From Clostridia bacterium (lineage in GTDB: Bacteria > Bacillota > Clostridia > Oscillospirales > Acutalibacteraceae), in assembly GCA_017415025.1 (NCBI GenBank), contig JAFQJH010000008.1, positions 62,001 through 126,000 on the forward strand: 64,000 nt of DNA, given 5' to 3'. How positions within the stretch are numbered: position 1 is the first letter of the stretch; every line of letters begins with the position of its first letter. The notes beneath the pieces are model-generated. The model saw only the letters and a program-made list of their open reading frames with translations. It was not told where the DNA came from and did no database searches. Positions 1-7,055 of this stretch are shown piece after piece. The translations under genes were made by a program, and so were the position numbers.

Positions 1-597
1 GGCTGTGCAGTCAACACGGTTGTGAATAAAATCACGGATTTTATCGCTCGTGATAACCTCGCGGTTATAGCGGATTTCCGTAGGCATATATCTGCCGATT
101 TCGTTGACGATTTTGTTTGCGGGATTTTTTTCGTCAATCTGAGTAAGATTGAGTTCACCCGTTGACACATCGGCAAAGCAGATGCCTGCCGACGTGCCGT
201 TAAGTCTGATTGAGCAAAGGAAGTTATTTTTCGACTCATCAAGCATATTGCTTTCGATAACCGTGCCCGGAGTAAGGATACGGATAACGTCACGCTTGAC
301 AATTCCCTTTGCGGTTGCGGGGTCTTCGGTCTGTTCGCAGATGGCAACCTTATAACCTCTGGAAACAAGGCGCGCAATATAGGAATCAACGCTGTGGAAC
401 GGCACACCGCACATCGGCGCGCGCTCCTCCTGTCCGCAATCCCTGCCCGTAAGAACAAGCTCGAGCTCGCGGGAAGCAGTTTTTGCGTCCTCAAAGAACA
501 TTTCATAGAAATCTCCCAGACGGAACATAAGAATAGTATCCTGATAATTCTTTTTAATTTCAAGATACTGTCTCATCATCGGAGTCATTTCTGCCAT
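1..597 (-). CDS. mutS: DNA mismatch repair protein MutS, N-terminal 199 codons (3' end beyond window)
   Basis: This is the first 199 codons of MutS, the dimeric ATPase that recognises mismatches and small loops behind the replication fork. The start ATG at 597 follows a GAGGTG ribosome site. The reading frame runs off the left edge, so only domain I (mismatch binding) and the start of domain II (connector) are present. The mismatch-stacking Phe and its partner Glu are seen as F-Y-E at residues 30-32 within [11 protein letters not shown]. Other family landmarks are [14 protein letters not shown] and [15 protein letters not shown]. The gene lies 100 bases downstream of the ylbF-like gene with no terminator between them (a 7-bp hairpin near 650-668 lacks a U-tract), so they are probably co-transcribed. 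In Bacillus subtilis ymcB(miaB)-ymcA likewise precede mutS. Confidence 0.95.
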   Translation of the reverse strand, partial: MAEMTPMMRQYLEIKKNYQDTILMFRLGDFYEMFFEDAKTASRELELVLTGRDCGQEERAPMCGVPFHSVDSYIARLVSRGYKVAICEQTEDPATAKGIVKRDVIRILTPGTVIESNMLDESKNNFLCSIRLNGTSAGICFADVSTGELNLTQIDEKNPANKIVNEIGRYMPTEIRYNREVITSDKIRDFIHNRVDCTA

Positions 598-697
598 CTG
601 TTTTCACCTCAGTTTTAACATTCACTTTTGCTTTAATGCAAATTTTTTCATCCGACTGCAGGTCGGATTTCATTAAAAATCTACTGTGCAGATTTTC

Positions 698-1114
698 TTA
701 GTGGCAACCGCCGCAGGAGCTGCACTCGCCTGAGCACTGATGCTCTGCATGAGCTGCAGGGTCACAGGTTGCGGGATCTTCGCCCTGAACGCACATTGCA
801 AGAATCTGTGTAAGATAGTTCATCATCTCGTCAACAGCCTTTCTTGCTGCCTCGTACTTCTGCATATTCTCGTTTGCCATAACTGCTGCATAAACCTCGG
901 AAAACTCCTTATCGTAAGCCTGGAGCTTCTCCTCGCTTGCGTCGTCCTTTGCAGCCTCGTGCTGATATGACATATGGATGAGCTGGATTTTGTTGATAAG
1001 GTCGTTGAGGTCTGTGTCTGCCTCGTTTACTCTTCTTGCCTCGTGGAATGCGAGGTAACGCTCGTCCTGCTGAATAGCTGCGCCAAGCTGTCTTGTGATT
1101 TCAATTACGTCCAT
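698..1114 (-). CDS. YlbF/YmcA-family protein with cysteine-rich C-terminus
   Basis: A 138-residue, mostly helical and acidic protein of the YlbF/YmcA (RicA/RicF-like, com_ylbF) family. In Bacillus these proteins join YaaT in a complex carrying [4Fe-4S] clusters that promotes RNase Y-dependent mRNA maturation and affects competence, biofilm and sporulation. The start MDVIEITRQLGAAIQ and an alpha-helical body to about residue 115 fit the family. The tail (residues ~108-138) holds six Cys and two His in CDPAAHAEHQCSGECSSCGGCH-like order (shown only in part by position: C107-H138), richer in Cys than I expect for the family, and is a plausible metal or Fe-S site. The gene sits between miaB and mutS, as ymcA does in B. 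subtilis. The family call is firm. The role in RNA processing here is inference. Confidence 0.85.
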   Translation of the reverse strand: MDVIEITRQLGAAIQQDERYLAFHEARRVNEADTDLNDLINKIQLIHMSYQHEAAKDDASEEKLQAYDKEFSEVYAAVMANENMQKYEAARKAVDEMMNYLTQILAMCVQGEDPATCDPAAHAEHQCSGECSSCGGCH

Positions 1115-1140
1115 TTTAAAAATCTCCTTAAAACTTAAAA

Positions 1141-1182
1141 TATATTTATAACTTTTTGTTATATATTTATAACTTTTGGTTA
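1141..1182. repeat. 21-bp tandem duplication in the miaB-ylbF gap
   Basis: Two adjacent copies of a 21-bp AT-rich unit (1141-1161 and 1162-1182) differ at one base. Each contains TTATAAC and a nearby GTTATA, so small hairpins are possible in the transcript. The repeat lies in the 75-base gap between the miaB stop and the ylbF ribosome site. Confidence 0.8.
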
Positions 1183-1189
1183 TACGGAT

Positions 1190-2620
1190 TTAATCTGTGA
1201 GCTCACCGCGGACAATCCACGTCAGCGGCTCGGTTACCTTTACCTTGCAGAACTTACCGAGGACATCCTTACCCTCGACCTCGGGGAACTCAATCATAAT
1301 ATTCCCCTGCGTTCTGCCGTTTAATATACCCTCTTTTGCATAGCCTTCGCAAAGCACGGTGTAGGTTTCGCCCTTCATTTTTGCGGTGCGCTCGCCTGCG
1401 ATTTTTTCCTGCAGGTCGGTAAGCTCCCTGAACCATACTCCCTTTTCGTCGCGCGAAACGGGGTCGGGCATTGAAGCCGCCTTCGTTCCCGGTCGTGAGG
1501 AGAAAATGAAGGTATAAAGCGAAGTGAACTGCACCTCATCGATGAGGGTCAGAGTCTCCTTGAATTCCTCGTAGGTTTCACCCGGGAAACCGACAATAAC
1601 GTCGCTTGTCATTGAAAGTCCCGGCATCACCTTGCGCGCATAGTGAGCAAGCTCGAGATACTGCTCGCGCGTATAGCCTCTGTTCATCTCTTTGAGAACA
1701 CGGTTGTTTCCGCTCTGGAAGGGCAGATGCAGATGCTTTGCAACCTTATCGCAACGCGCCATTGTGTCGAGCAGCTCTTTTGTGCAATCCTTCGGATGTG
1801 AGGTCATAAAGCGGATAATAAAATCGCCCTCAAGGTCGTTTATCTGCTGTAAGAGCTTTGAAAAATTGATATCGCAATCAAGGCTTTTGCCGTAGGAATT
1901 AACGTTCTGACCAAGGAGCGTGATGTCCTTACAGCCGAGTGCGATAAGCTCCTTTGCTTCGGCTATAATGCTCTCGGGCTTTCGGCTTCTTTCACGACCG
2001 CGGACATAAGGAACAATACAATAGCTGCAGAAATTGTTGCAGCCGTACATAATCGGCAGCCAGCCCTTGATTGTGCCGTCACGTCTTACGGGCAGAGGCT
2101 CAGCAATAACACCGTCACTCTCGTCGCAGGAGAAAACGCGTTTCCCCGTACAGAGCACCTTGTAAAGAAGCTCGGGAACCTTATGGATAACGTGAGTGCC
2201 GAAAACAAGGTTGACAAAGGGATAGCTTTTCCTGATTTTTTCGGCAACCCGCTGTTGTTGCATCATACAGCCGCACAGCGCGATTATGAGATTTGGATTA
2301 GCCTTTTTAAGTCTTTTGATAGCGCCGACGTTACCGTAAATTCTGTCCTCCGCGTGCTCACGGACGGCGCAGGTATTGTAAAGAATAAGGTCGGCCTCTT
2401 CAATATCTTCGGTAAAGCCGTAGCCTGACTGCTCAAGCAGACCCTTGATACGCTCGCCGTCGGAGACATTACCCTGACAACCGTAGGTATGCACAAAAGC
2501 AAGAGGCTTTTTCTCAAAACGTGCGGATAAAACCGATGCCACAAGAGCAGAATATTCTTTTTGTCTGTCTAATTCTTCCTGCGGTACAAAGCAGTTTTTT
2601 GAAGACGTTTCAGTGCTCAA
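1190..2620 (-). CDS. miaB: tRNA-2-methylthio-N6-dimethylallyladenosine synthase MiaB
   Basis: MiaB is a radical-SAM methylthiotransferase that adds a 2-methylthio group to i6A37 of tRNAs reading UNN codons. The three domains are in order: the N-terminal UPF0004 domain with its cluster-binding cysteines (HTYGCQGNVSDGER, YNTCAVREHAEDR, CGCMMQQQ), the radical-SAM core (MYGCNNFCSYCIVPYVRGRE, CxxxCxxC) and a C-terminal TRAM domain ending near 1190. I start it at the TTG at 2618-2620, giving 476 residues. A GAGGTG site lies just upstream, and a complete sigma-A promoter at 2657-2685 lies inside the longer open frame that extends to 2782, so the extension cannot be translated from that transcript. 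The gene heads the miaB-ylbF-mutS operon. Confidence 0.95.
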   Translation of the reverse strand: MSTETSSKNCFVPQEELDRQKEYSALVASVLSARFEKKPLAFVHTYGCQGNVSDGERIKGLLEQSGYGFTEDIEEADLILYNTCAVREHAEDRIYGNVGAIKRLKKANPNLIIALCGCMMQQQRVAEKIRKSYPFVNLVFGTHVIHKVPELLYKVLCTGKRVFSCDESDGVIAEPLPVRRDGTIKGWLPIMYGCNNFCSYCIVPYVRGRERSRKPESIIAEAKELIALGCKDITLLGQNVNSYGKSLDCDINFSKLLQQINDLEGDFIIRFMTSHPKDCTKELLDTMARCDKVAKHLHLPFQSGNNRVLKEMNRGYTREQYLELAHYARKVMPGLSMTSDVIVGFPGETYEEFKETLTLIDEVQFTSLYTFIFSSRPGTKAASMPDPVSRDEKGVWFRELTDLQEKIAGERTAKMKGETYTVLCEGYAKEGILNGRTQGNIMIEFPEVEGKDVLGKFCKVKVTEPLTWIVRGELTD

Positions 2621-2656
2621 AAGCGACACCTCGCATAATATTTTTATAATCGTTTT

Positions 2657-2685
2657 ATTATACATTATTATCGCAAAATTTGCAA
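2657..2685 (-). promoter_or_regulatory. Sigma-A-type promoter of miaB
   Basis: On the minus strand TTGCAA (2680-2685), a 17-base spacer and TATAAT (2657-2662). Transcription would begin near 2650, about 30 bases before the TTG start. Confidence 0.75.
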
Positions 2686-2720
2686 GATTAAATGGTGTGT
2701 TTTTAAAGTATTTTACGCAT

Positions 2721-2759
2721 AAAATAAAAAAGGCAGTGAGCTCTTCGCCGAGCCACTGC
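2721..2759 (-). terminator. Second of two tandem intrinsic terminators
   Basis: Inverted repeat GCAGTG/CACTGC (2733-2738 with 2754-2759) extended by GCTC/GAGC, followed on the minus strand by a T-rich tract (2721-2732). It backs up the terminator at 2761-2803. Confidence 0.7.
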
Positions 2760-2760
2760 A

Positions 2761-2803
2761 AAAGAAAAACCACACAGACCATACGCCCATAGGTCTGTGT
2801 GGG
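2761..2803 (-). terminator. Intrinsic terminator after the wall-anchored protein gene
   Basis: Perfect 10-bp stem CACACAGACC/GGTCTGTGTG (2771-2780 with 2792-2801), followed on the minus strand by a T-rich run at 2761-2769. It ends the transcript of the gene at 2864-3850. Confidence 0.85.
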
Positions 2804-2863
2804 GGCGTTAAAAGTTTGGTATCATAAGGGAGTTATCCGGAATAATCCCCTTGTGAACTTAAA

Positions 2864-3850
2864 TTAGTCTTCCTTCTTACGAAGTGCAACGATAGCTGCA
2901 CCGCTAACAGCGAGAAGAGAAATGATAGCAGCAGAAGCTGTTACGCTGTCGCCTGTGTCAGGGTTAACAACGTCACCGTCAGCAACGGGAGCATCTGTCT
3001 TGTCCTCAGCAGGAGCATCTGTCTTATCTTCTGAAGGCTCAGAGGGTTCTTCTGAAGGCTCAGAGGGCTCTTCTGAAGGCTCAGAGGGCTCTTCTGAAGG
3101 CTCAGAGGGCTCTTCTGAAGGCTCAGAGGGCTCTTCTGAAGGCTCAGAGGGCTCTTCTGAAGGCTCTGAAGGCTCTTCTGAAGGCTCAGAGGGCTCTTCT
3201 GAAGGCTCAGAGGGCTCTTCTGAAGGCTCGGAGGGTTCTTCTGAAGGCTCGGAGGGCTCTTCTGAAGGCTCGGAGGGCTCTTCTGAAGGCTCAGAGGGTT
3301 CTTCTGAAGGCTCTGAAGGCTCTTCTGAAGGCTCTGAAGGCTCTTCTGAAGGCTCTGAAGGCTCTTCGATTTCAGGGATGTTGTTGTTGATAACAACCTC
3401 GAACTTATCAGCAACTGTACCGCAAACATCAAATACTACAGTGATGTCGTCGGGACCGATCTCAGCACCGTCAACCTTATCGAAAGTAAAGGTAGCAACA
3501 GCACCCTTAATTTCATAAAGCTTTTCCGGATCAGAAGCATCAAGATATGCACCTGAAACGCTGAGAGTTGAAGCCTCAGCAAAGAGCATCAGGCTGGGAG
3601 CAGTTGCTGCAGTAGCAGCTGAACTACCTGAAATTTTCTCAGAGTTTACTTCAAAAGCAAAACCGATTGCCTGGAAGCCACCGTCAACGAGATCAACTGA
3701 AACAACAATCTGATCGTCATTCTCGCTGACAACGTTAAGTGCAAAAGTTGTTGTCTGAGCAGCAAGAGCTGATGTAAGCATTACAAGAGCCATGCTGAGA
3801 GCAACTGTTACAGAAATAACTGCTGATAAAATCTTTGCAACTTTATTCAT
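2864..3850 (-). CDS. Cell-wall-anchored protein: cohesin-like domain, EPS repeat stalk, NPDTG sorting signal
   Basis: A 328-residue secreted surface protein. Residues 1-31 form a signal peptide ending in LTSALAA. Residues ~32-158 look like an all-beta, cohesin-type domain: alternating hydrophobic strands, a DGGFQAIGFAFEV strand, and an IKGAVATFTFDKV strand followed by IGPDDITVVFD, the order seen in cohesins. Residues ~162-273 are about 16 copies of a 7-residue acidic unit (EPSEPSE), a rigid wall-spanning stalk. The end has NPDTGD at 296-301, a hydrophobic segment and RKKED, a sortase-type signal with NPDTG in place of LPXTG. GGTGA lies six bases before the ATG. The gene lies beside three dockerin proteins, so it may be their wall receptor. 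The cohesin call rests on pattern, not on a search. Confidence 0.7.
   Translation of the reverse strand: MNKVAKILSAVISVTVALSMALVMLTSALAAQTTTFALNVVSENDDQIVVSVDLVDGGFQAIGFAFEVNSEKISGSSAATAATAPSLMLFAEASTLSVSGAYLDASDPEKLYEIKGAVATFTFDKVDGAEIGPDDITVVFDVCGTVADKFEVVINNNIPEIEEPSEPSEEPSEPSEEPSEPSEEPSEPSEEPSEPSEEPSEPSEEPSEPSEEPSEPSEEPSEPSEEPSEPSEEPSEPSEEPSEPSEEPSEPSEEPSEPSEEPSEPSEEPSEPSEDKTDAPAEDKTDAPVADGDVVNPDTGDSVTASAAIISLLAVSGAAIVALRKKED
3029..3366. repeat. 21-bp in-frame tandem repeat (about 16 units)
   Basis: About 16 head-to-tail 21-bp units encode EPSEPSE. Units differ by a few silent changes (for example TCA/TCG/TCT for Ser), and runs of identical units lie next to each other, a sign of recent expansion by slippage or unequal crossing over. 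Copy number is likely to vary between strains. Confidence 0.95.
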
Positions 3851-3942
3851 AGTTAATCACCATTTTCTCCTTTATAAATTTGCACCGCAGTGCATATATT
3901 TAGACATCCGCGATTTAGGCGAAACCGCCGATGAACTAAAAC

Positions 3943-4887
3943 TTAATAAATGAAATTTGAATACTGCATCTGATGGCACATTACAGCGTCCATATTGAGA
4001 GTATAGACAATTGCAAAAGTAATCTTTGCGGTAAATGCCATATCAACGCTCATATCAACGGAAACGAACTCACCTGTTCTCGGGTCGAGGACGAATGAGA
4101 TATAACCGTTTTTATAATACATATCGCCGACCTTCATACTGATTACGGGCGTGCTGCCTGACTCAAGCTCCTGCTTCATAGTCGCATAATCGGGAAGTCC
4201 GAAGAATTTTGAAACCAAACTGTCAGTCTTCGGATTTTTCTCGTCCTTGAAATCAAGTCTGACACTATATTCACCTGTCGGCAGTCTCTCATAAGAGACA
4301 CTCTTGAATACGGAGGCATCGGTAATGCCGCTGGGCAAGGGAAGGTTGCTGAGTGCTGTTGACGTTCCCTGGCGCATAATGTTGGAGTACTTGTCCTCCT
4401 GAAGCAAGTCCTTCTTGAGGTCGTTTAATTCCTCCTCGGGCAGGTCATCAACCAAAGAACCCGAAAGATCAACCTTTGTTGCAGTTGAGCTGAGGTCGAA
4501 CTTATATGCAGGAATTGCCTCGCGGGCATCCACAACTGCATTGTTGTAAAGGGCAAGAATTTCGTTGTCGTTCTTCGGTGCCTTTACCGTAACCTCAACG
4601 GAGAAGTACGGTAACTGCTTGACAGAAACCATAAGCACCTCGAGGGCATCAAGCGAATTGATTCTGCCGTCGCCGTTGACGTCAGCAACAACAAGGCGCT
4701 CATCAGGGATAAGCGATGCCTTTACGCTGTGCTGAAGGATCATAAGAGCATCGATTGAATTGATTTTTGTATCCATGTTGATGTCGCCGTAAACAACGTC
4801 GCTCGCAGATGCGGTCATTGCAAGACCCGCTACGATAACAAGTGACATCAGCAACGCAAGAATTCTTTTAGAAATATTTTTCATCAT
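3943..4887 (-). CDS. Secreted protein with N-terminal type I-like dockerin
   Basis: A 314-residue secreted protein of unknown function. I start at the ATG at 4885-4887, after an AGAAAG-like site, rather than at 4923, because a signal peptide begins there (MMKNISKRILALLMSL, cleavage near ASA). A dockerin follows directly: two calcium-binding repeats, DINMDTKINSIDALMILQHS and ADVNGDGRINSLDALEVLMV, each an EF-hand-like loop plus helix, with S-I/L-D at the usual recognition positions. The rest (~90-314) is an alpha/beta region that I cannot assign; it has many strands near the end (VGDMYYKNGYISFVLD). N-terminal dockerins are unusual, since most sit at the C-terminus. The gene is divergent from the dockerin pair at 5106-6999 and has its own promoter. 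Confidence 0.8.
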   Translation of the reverse strand: MMKNISKRILALLMSLVIVAGLAMTASASDVVYGDINMDTKINSIDALMILQHSVKASLIPDERLVVADVNGDGRINSLDALEVLMVSVKQLPYFSVEVTVKAPKNDNEILALYNNAVVDAREAIPAYKFDLSSTATKVDLSGSLVDDLPEEELNDLKKDLLQEDKYSNIMRQGTSTALSNLPLPSGITDASVFKSVSYERLPTGEYSVRLDFKDEKNPKTDSLVSKFFGLPDYATMKQELESGSTPVISMKVGDMYYKNGYISFVLDPRTGEFVSVDMSVDMAFTAKITFAIVYTLNMDAVMCHQMQYSNFIY

Positions 4888-4963
4888 TATGACTTCTTTC
4901 TTAATATTAAATGCACCTTGCAAGAGAGCATAACACTACATCTTGTGCATTATACTCGGTGTT

Positions 4964-4992
4964 ATTATAAACTATGTCGCTTATTCTGTCAA
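4964..4992 (-). promoter_or_regulatory. Sigma-A promoter of the dockerin gene at 3943-4887
   Basis: On the minus strand TTGACA (4987-4992), a 17-base spacer and TATAAT (4964-4969): both hexamers match consensus exactly. Confidence 0.85.
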
Positions 4993-5040
4993 TAGGAAAA
5001 TACAGGACAAAACAGTACAATAATAAAAATAATTGTTGCA

Positions 5041-5069
5041 TTGACACAATACTTCTTTTAATGTATAAT
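5041..5069 (+). promoter_or_regulatory. Consensus sigma-A promoter of the dockerin operon 5106-6999
   Basis: TTGACA (5041-5046), 17-base spacer, TATAAT (5064-5069), an exact consensus match. The divergent consensus promoter at 4964-4992 is only about 50 bases away, so a shared regulator could act on both. Confidence 0.88.
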
Positions 5070-5105
5070 GAAATAGAATATAAACTGTTTCAAGGAGGAA
5101 AAGAA

Positions 5106-5972
5106 ATGAAAAAATCATATATTAAGGTTGCGCTATCTGCTATGCTTGCATTTGTCGTTGCATTTTCGTGTATGAGCATTGCGATTGCCGCAGACGTTAA
5201 AGTCGTTACTCCCCCGAGCAAAACAACCCTCTACCAGGGCATTGATTGGTCCTACAACAAATCGGGAAAGGTTGCGCTCATCGGCGGTATCAACCTTTCG
5301 GGCACAGTTCTTTCCTATAATTCAAAAACCGTTGAATACAAGGTGACTAATAAATTCCCCAATATGTATTCTTCATCAGCTTCAGGCAGTTGGGCACTCG
5401 GCAAAAATACAATGAAGATAACCTGCAGCGATTTCCCGTCTTCGGTTTACGCTGAAACTACGGTCAATTTTGTCGGAGTTGATTCGATTTCCATTATCAA
5501 CCCGCCCAAGAAAACCATTCTGCGCGAGGGCACGGATTGGGAATTAAGCGGTCTTGGTGATGTTGAATTTACCGAGCTTGACCTTACGGGTCTTTCACTC
5601 AAGGTAAAATACACGGACGGCACGGTGAAGAACATATCTTACGACGATAACAAGCTCATCGGCTGGTCAGTTCCCAAGGGTGTTGACAGTGCCGAGCCCG
5701 GCTACACAACATTGTACGCCACCTTCTGCGGCAAGAGTGCACCGTTCACGGTCAACTTCCTTGCAAAAAACGCTTATCTTTACGGCGATACAAACGGCGA
5801 TTTCAAAATCAATTCGATCGATGCTCTTGCCGTTCTTCAGCATTCCGTAGGCAATATTACACTCAAGGACAAATACAACGTACAGGCTGATGTCACAAGG
5901 GACGGCAAAATCAATTCCCTTGATGCTCTGAGCATTCTTCAGTTTGTAGTCGGAATTCAGACAACCTTATAA
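5106..5972 (+). CDS. Secreted protein with two bacterial Ig-like domains and C-terminal dockerin
   Basis: A 288-residue secreted protein. The ATG at 5106 follows AGGAGG and starts a signal peptide (MKKSYIKVALSAMLAFVV, cleavage near AIAA). A longer open frame back to 4974 crosses the promoter and is rejected. Two similar ~90-residue beta domains follow, each opening with PP(S/K)KT(T/I)L.(Q/E)G.DW, resembling bacterial Ig-like or MucBP-like modules. The end is a canonical dockerin: YGDTNGDFKINSIDALAVLQ and ADVTRDGKINSLDALSILQF. No catalytic domain is seen, so it may be a binding or adaptor subunit. It is the first gene of an operon with the DUF4474 gene 13 bases downstream. Confidence 0.82.
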   Translation: MKKSYIKVALSAMLAFVVAFSCMSIAIAADVKVVTPPSKTTLYQGIDWSYNKSGKVALIGGINLSGTVLSYNSKTVEYKVTNKFPNMYSSSASGSWALGKNTMKITCSDFPSSVYAETTVNFVGVDSISIINPPKKTILREGTDWELSGLGDVEFTELDLTGLSLKVKYTDGTVKNISYDDNKLIGWSVPKGVDSAEPGYTTLYATFCGKSAPFTVNFLAKNAYLYGDTNGDFKINSIDALAVLQHSVGNITLKDKYNVQADVTRDGKINSLDALSILQFVVGIQTTL

Positions 5973-5985
5973 GGAGGAACAGATA

Positions 5986-6999
5986 ATGAAAATTGCAAAA
6001 TCAATTATTTCAGTTTTTCTCACACTCGCGATTGTATTCGGCACATCCGCCCTCTTCGCTGTCAGCGTTTCTGCCGCAGATAACTCTCTCGGCGATACAA
6101 ACAGCGACGGTGCAATCAACTCCTTTGATGCTCTTATAATTGTAAGATACTGCACAGGTCAGGAACAGCTTACCGCCGCTGAAATCAAGGCTGCTGACGT
6201 TGACGGAAACGGTAAAATCAACTCAACGGATGCGCTTTATATTCTCCACTTTTCAGTAGGCAAAATCACGAGCTTCCCCGCAGGCAGTACATCAGATTCC
6301 GGCCGTGTTCAGATTTTCGGCAACTTCTGGTACGACCCTGCAACGGGAAAGGTTACAAACACTGACGGTTCGGGTCTCCTCGGCTTCTCTTATGATGCAA
6401 GAGAGGGTGTTTTCTACGCTTCAAGTAACGCCTGGCAGAGAACCTTCGGCTATACATTCATCTATGACGTTGCGGCTCCCGTAATCATCTGTTGGTTCGA
6501 TACAACAAGAATTTTCTTTGAGTATGACAATAAAGAGTGGATGGTACAGCTCTGGAAGGGTCAGTACGGCTGGGTACTTATCGGTGCTGAAATCGGTCTT
6601 TACTACCGCGATTTTGATAACCCGATGATTGACGAAAACGGCGTAAACTACTTCAAGTGTGCCGATGACGATCTTCTTATCAAGATGAGTATGAGCCTTT
6701 ACAGAAACAACACCGCTCTCTTCTCGAGAGGTCAGCAGTATTCATGGTGGCTGACAGGCTTTGTTCCCGGTGCTCTCAACGGTTGGGGCGCTCAGCCGAC
6801 AGCAACGGATGACCTTTCACTTAACGCAACGCTCACGTTCACCGATACTGAAATGATGCTTGCTTTCATTGAAGGTCTTGAGAACGCTTCAAAGGTTGAA
6901 CACAACGCTACAATGACTTCAAGAGAAATTGATTTTGTCAAGGGCGAGGATTACTTCGTAAACTATGCAAAGAATGCAGTAACCTTCACATGGCAGTAA
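5986..6999 (+). CDS. Secreted dockerin-DUF4474 protein
   Basis: A 337-residue secreted protein. A signal peptide (residues 1-31, ending VSVSAAD) is followed by a dockerin: LGDTNSDGAINSFDALIIVR and ADVDGNGKINSTDALYILHF. Residues ~105-330 match my memory of DUF4474, a domain of unknown function in Clostridia: LGFSYDAREGVFYASSNAWQ, RTFGYTFIYDVAAPVI, then EWMVQLWKGQYGWVLIGAEI with the typical WKGQYG and GAEIG(L/I)YY strings. DUF4474 is rich in aromatic residues and may bind or process a wall or lipid substrate, but that is not known. The gene is co-transcribed with the upstream Ig-dockerin gene (13-base gap, AAGGAGG site) and ends at the terminator at 7021. Confidence 0.8.
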   Translation: MKIAKSIISVFLTLAIVFGTSALFAVSVSAADNSLGDTNSDGAINSFDALIIVRYCTGQEQLTAAEIKAADVDGNGKINSTDALYILHFSVGKITSFPAGSTSDSGRVQIFGNFWYDPATGKVTNTDGSGLLGFSYDAREGVFYASSNAWQRTFGYTFIYDVAAPVIICWFDTTRIFFEYDNKEWMVQLWKGQYGWVLIGAEIGLYYRDFDNPMIDENGVNYFKCADDDLLIKMSMSLYRNNTALFSRGQQYSWWLTGFVPGALNGWGAQPTATDDLSLNATLTFTDTEMMLAFIEGLENASKVEHNATMTSREIDFVKGEDYFVNYAKNAVTFTWQ

Positions 7000-7020
7000 T
7001 TTCATAACAGCATATAATTA

Positions 7021-7053
7021 ACGGCTTGAGTTGCAACTCAAGCCGTTTGTTTT
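7021..7053 (+). terminator. Intrinsic terminator of the dockerin operon
   Basis: Perfect inverted repeat ACGGCTTGAGTT/AACTCAAGCCGT (7021-7046) followed by TTTGTTTTT. It lies between convergent genes and separates them. Confidence 0.9.
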
Positions 7054-7055
7054 TA

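Noticed and set aside
3029-3366. CRISPR array
   Set aside because: The 21-bp units are contiguous with no unique spacers, and they are in frame and coding.
2922-3518. Long opposite-strand frames over the EPS repeat, giving Ser/Gly/Glu-rich products
   Set aside because: They are by-products of the 21-bp repeat being free of stops in other frames. No ribosome site or signal is seen, and the minus-strand frame has the signal peptide and sorting signal.
4974-5105. Longer N-terminus for the Ig-dockerin protein
   Set aside because: It would cross the consensus promoter at 5041-5069, and the signal peptide starts only at 5106.
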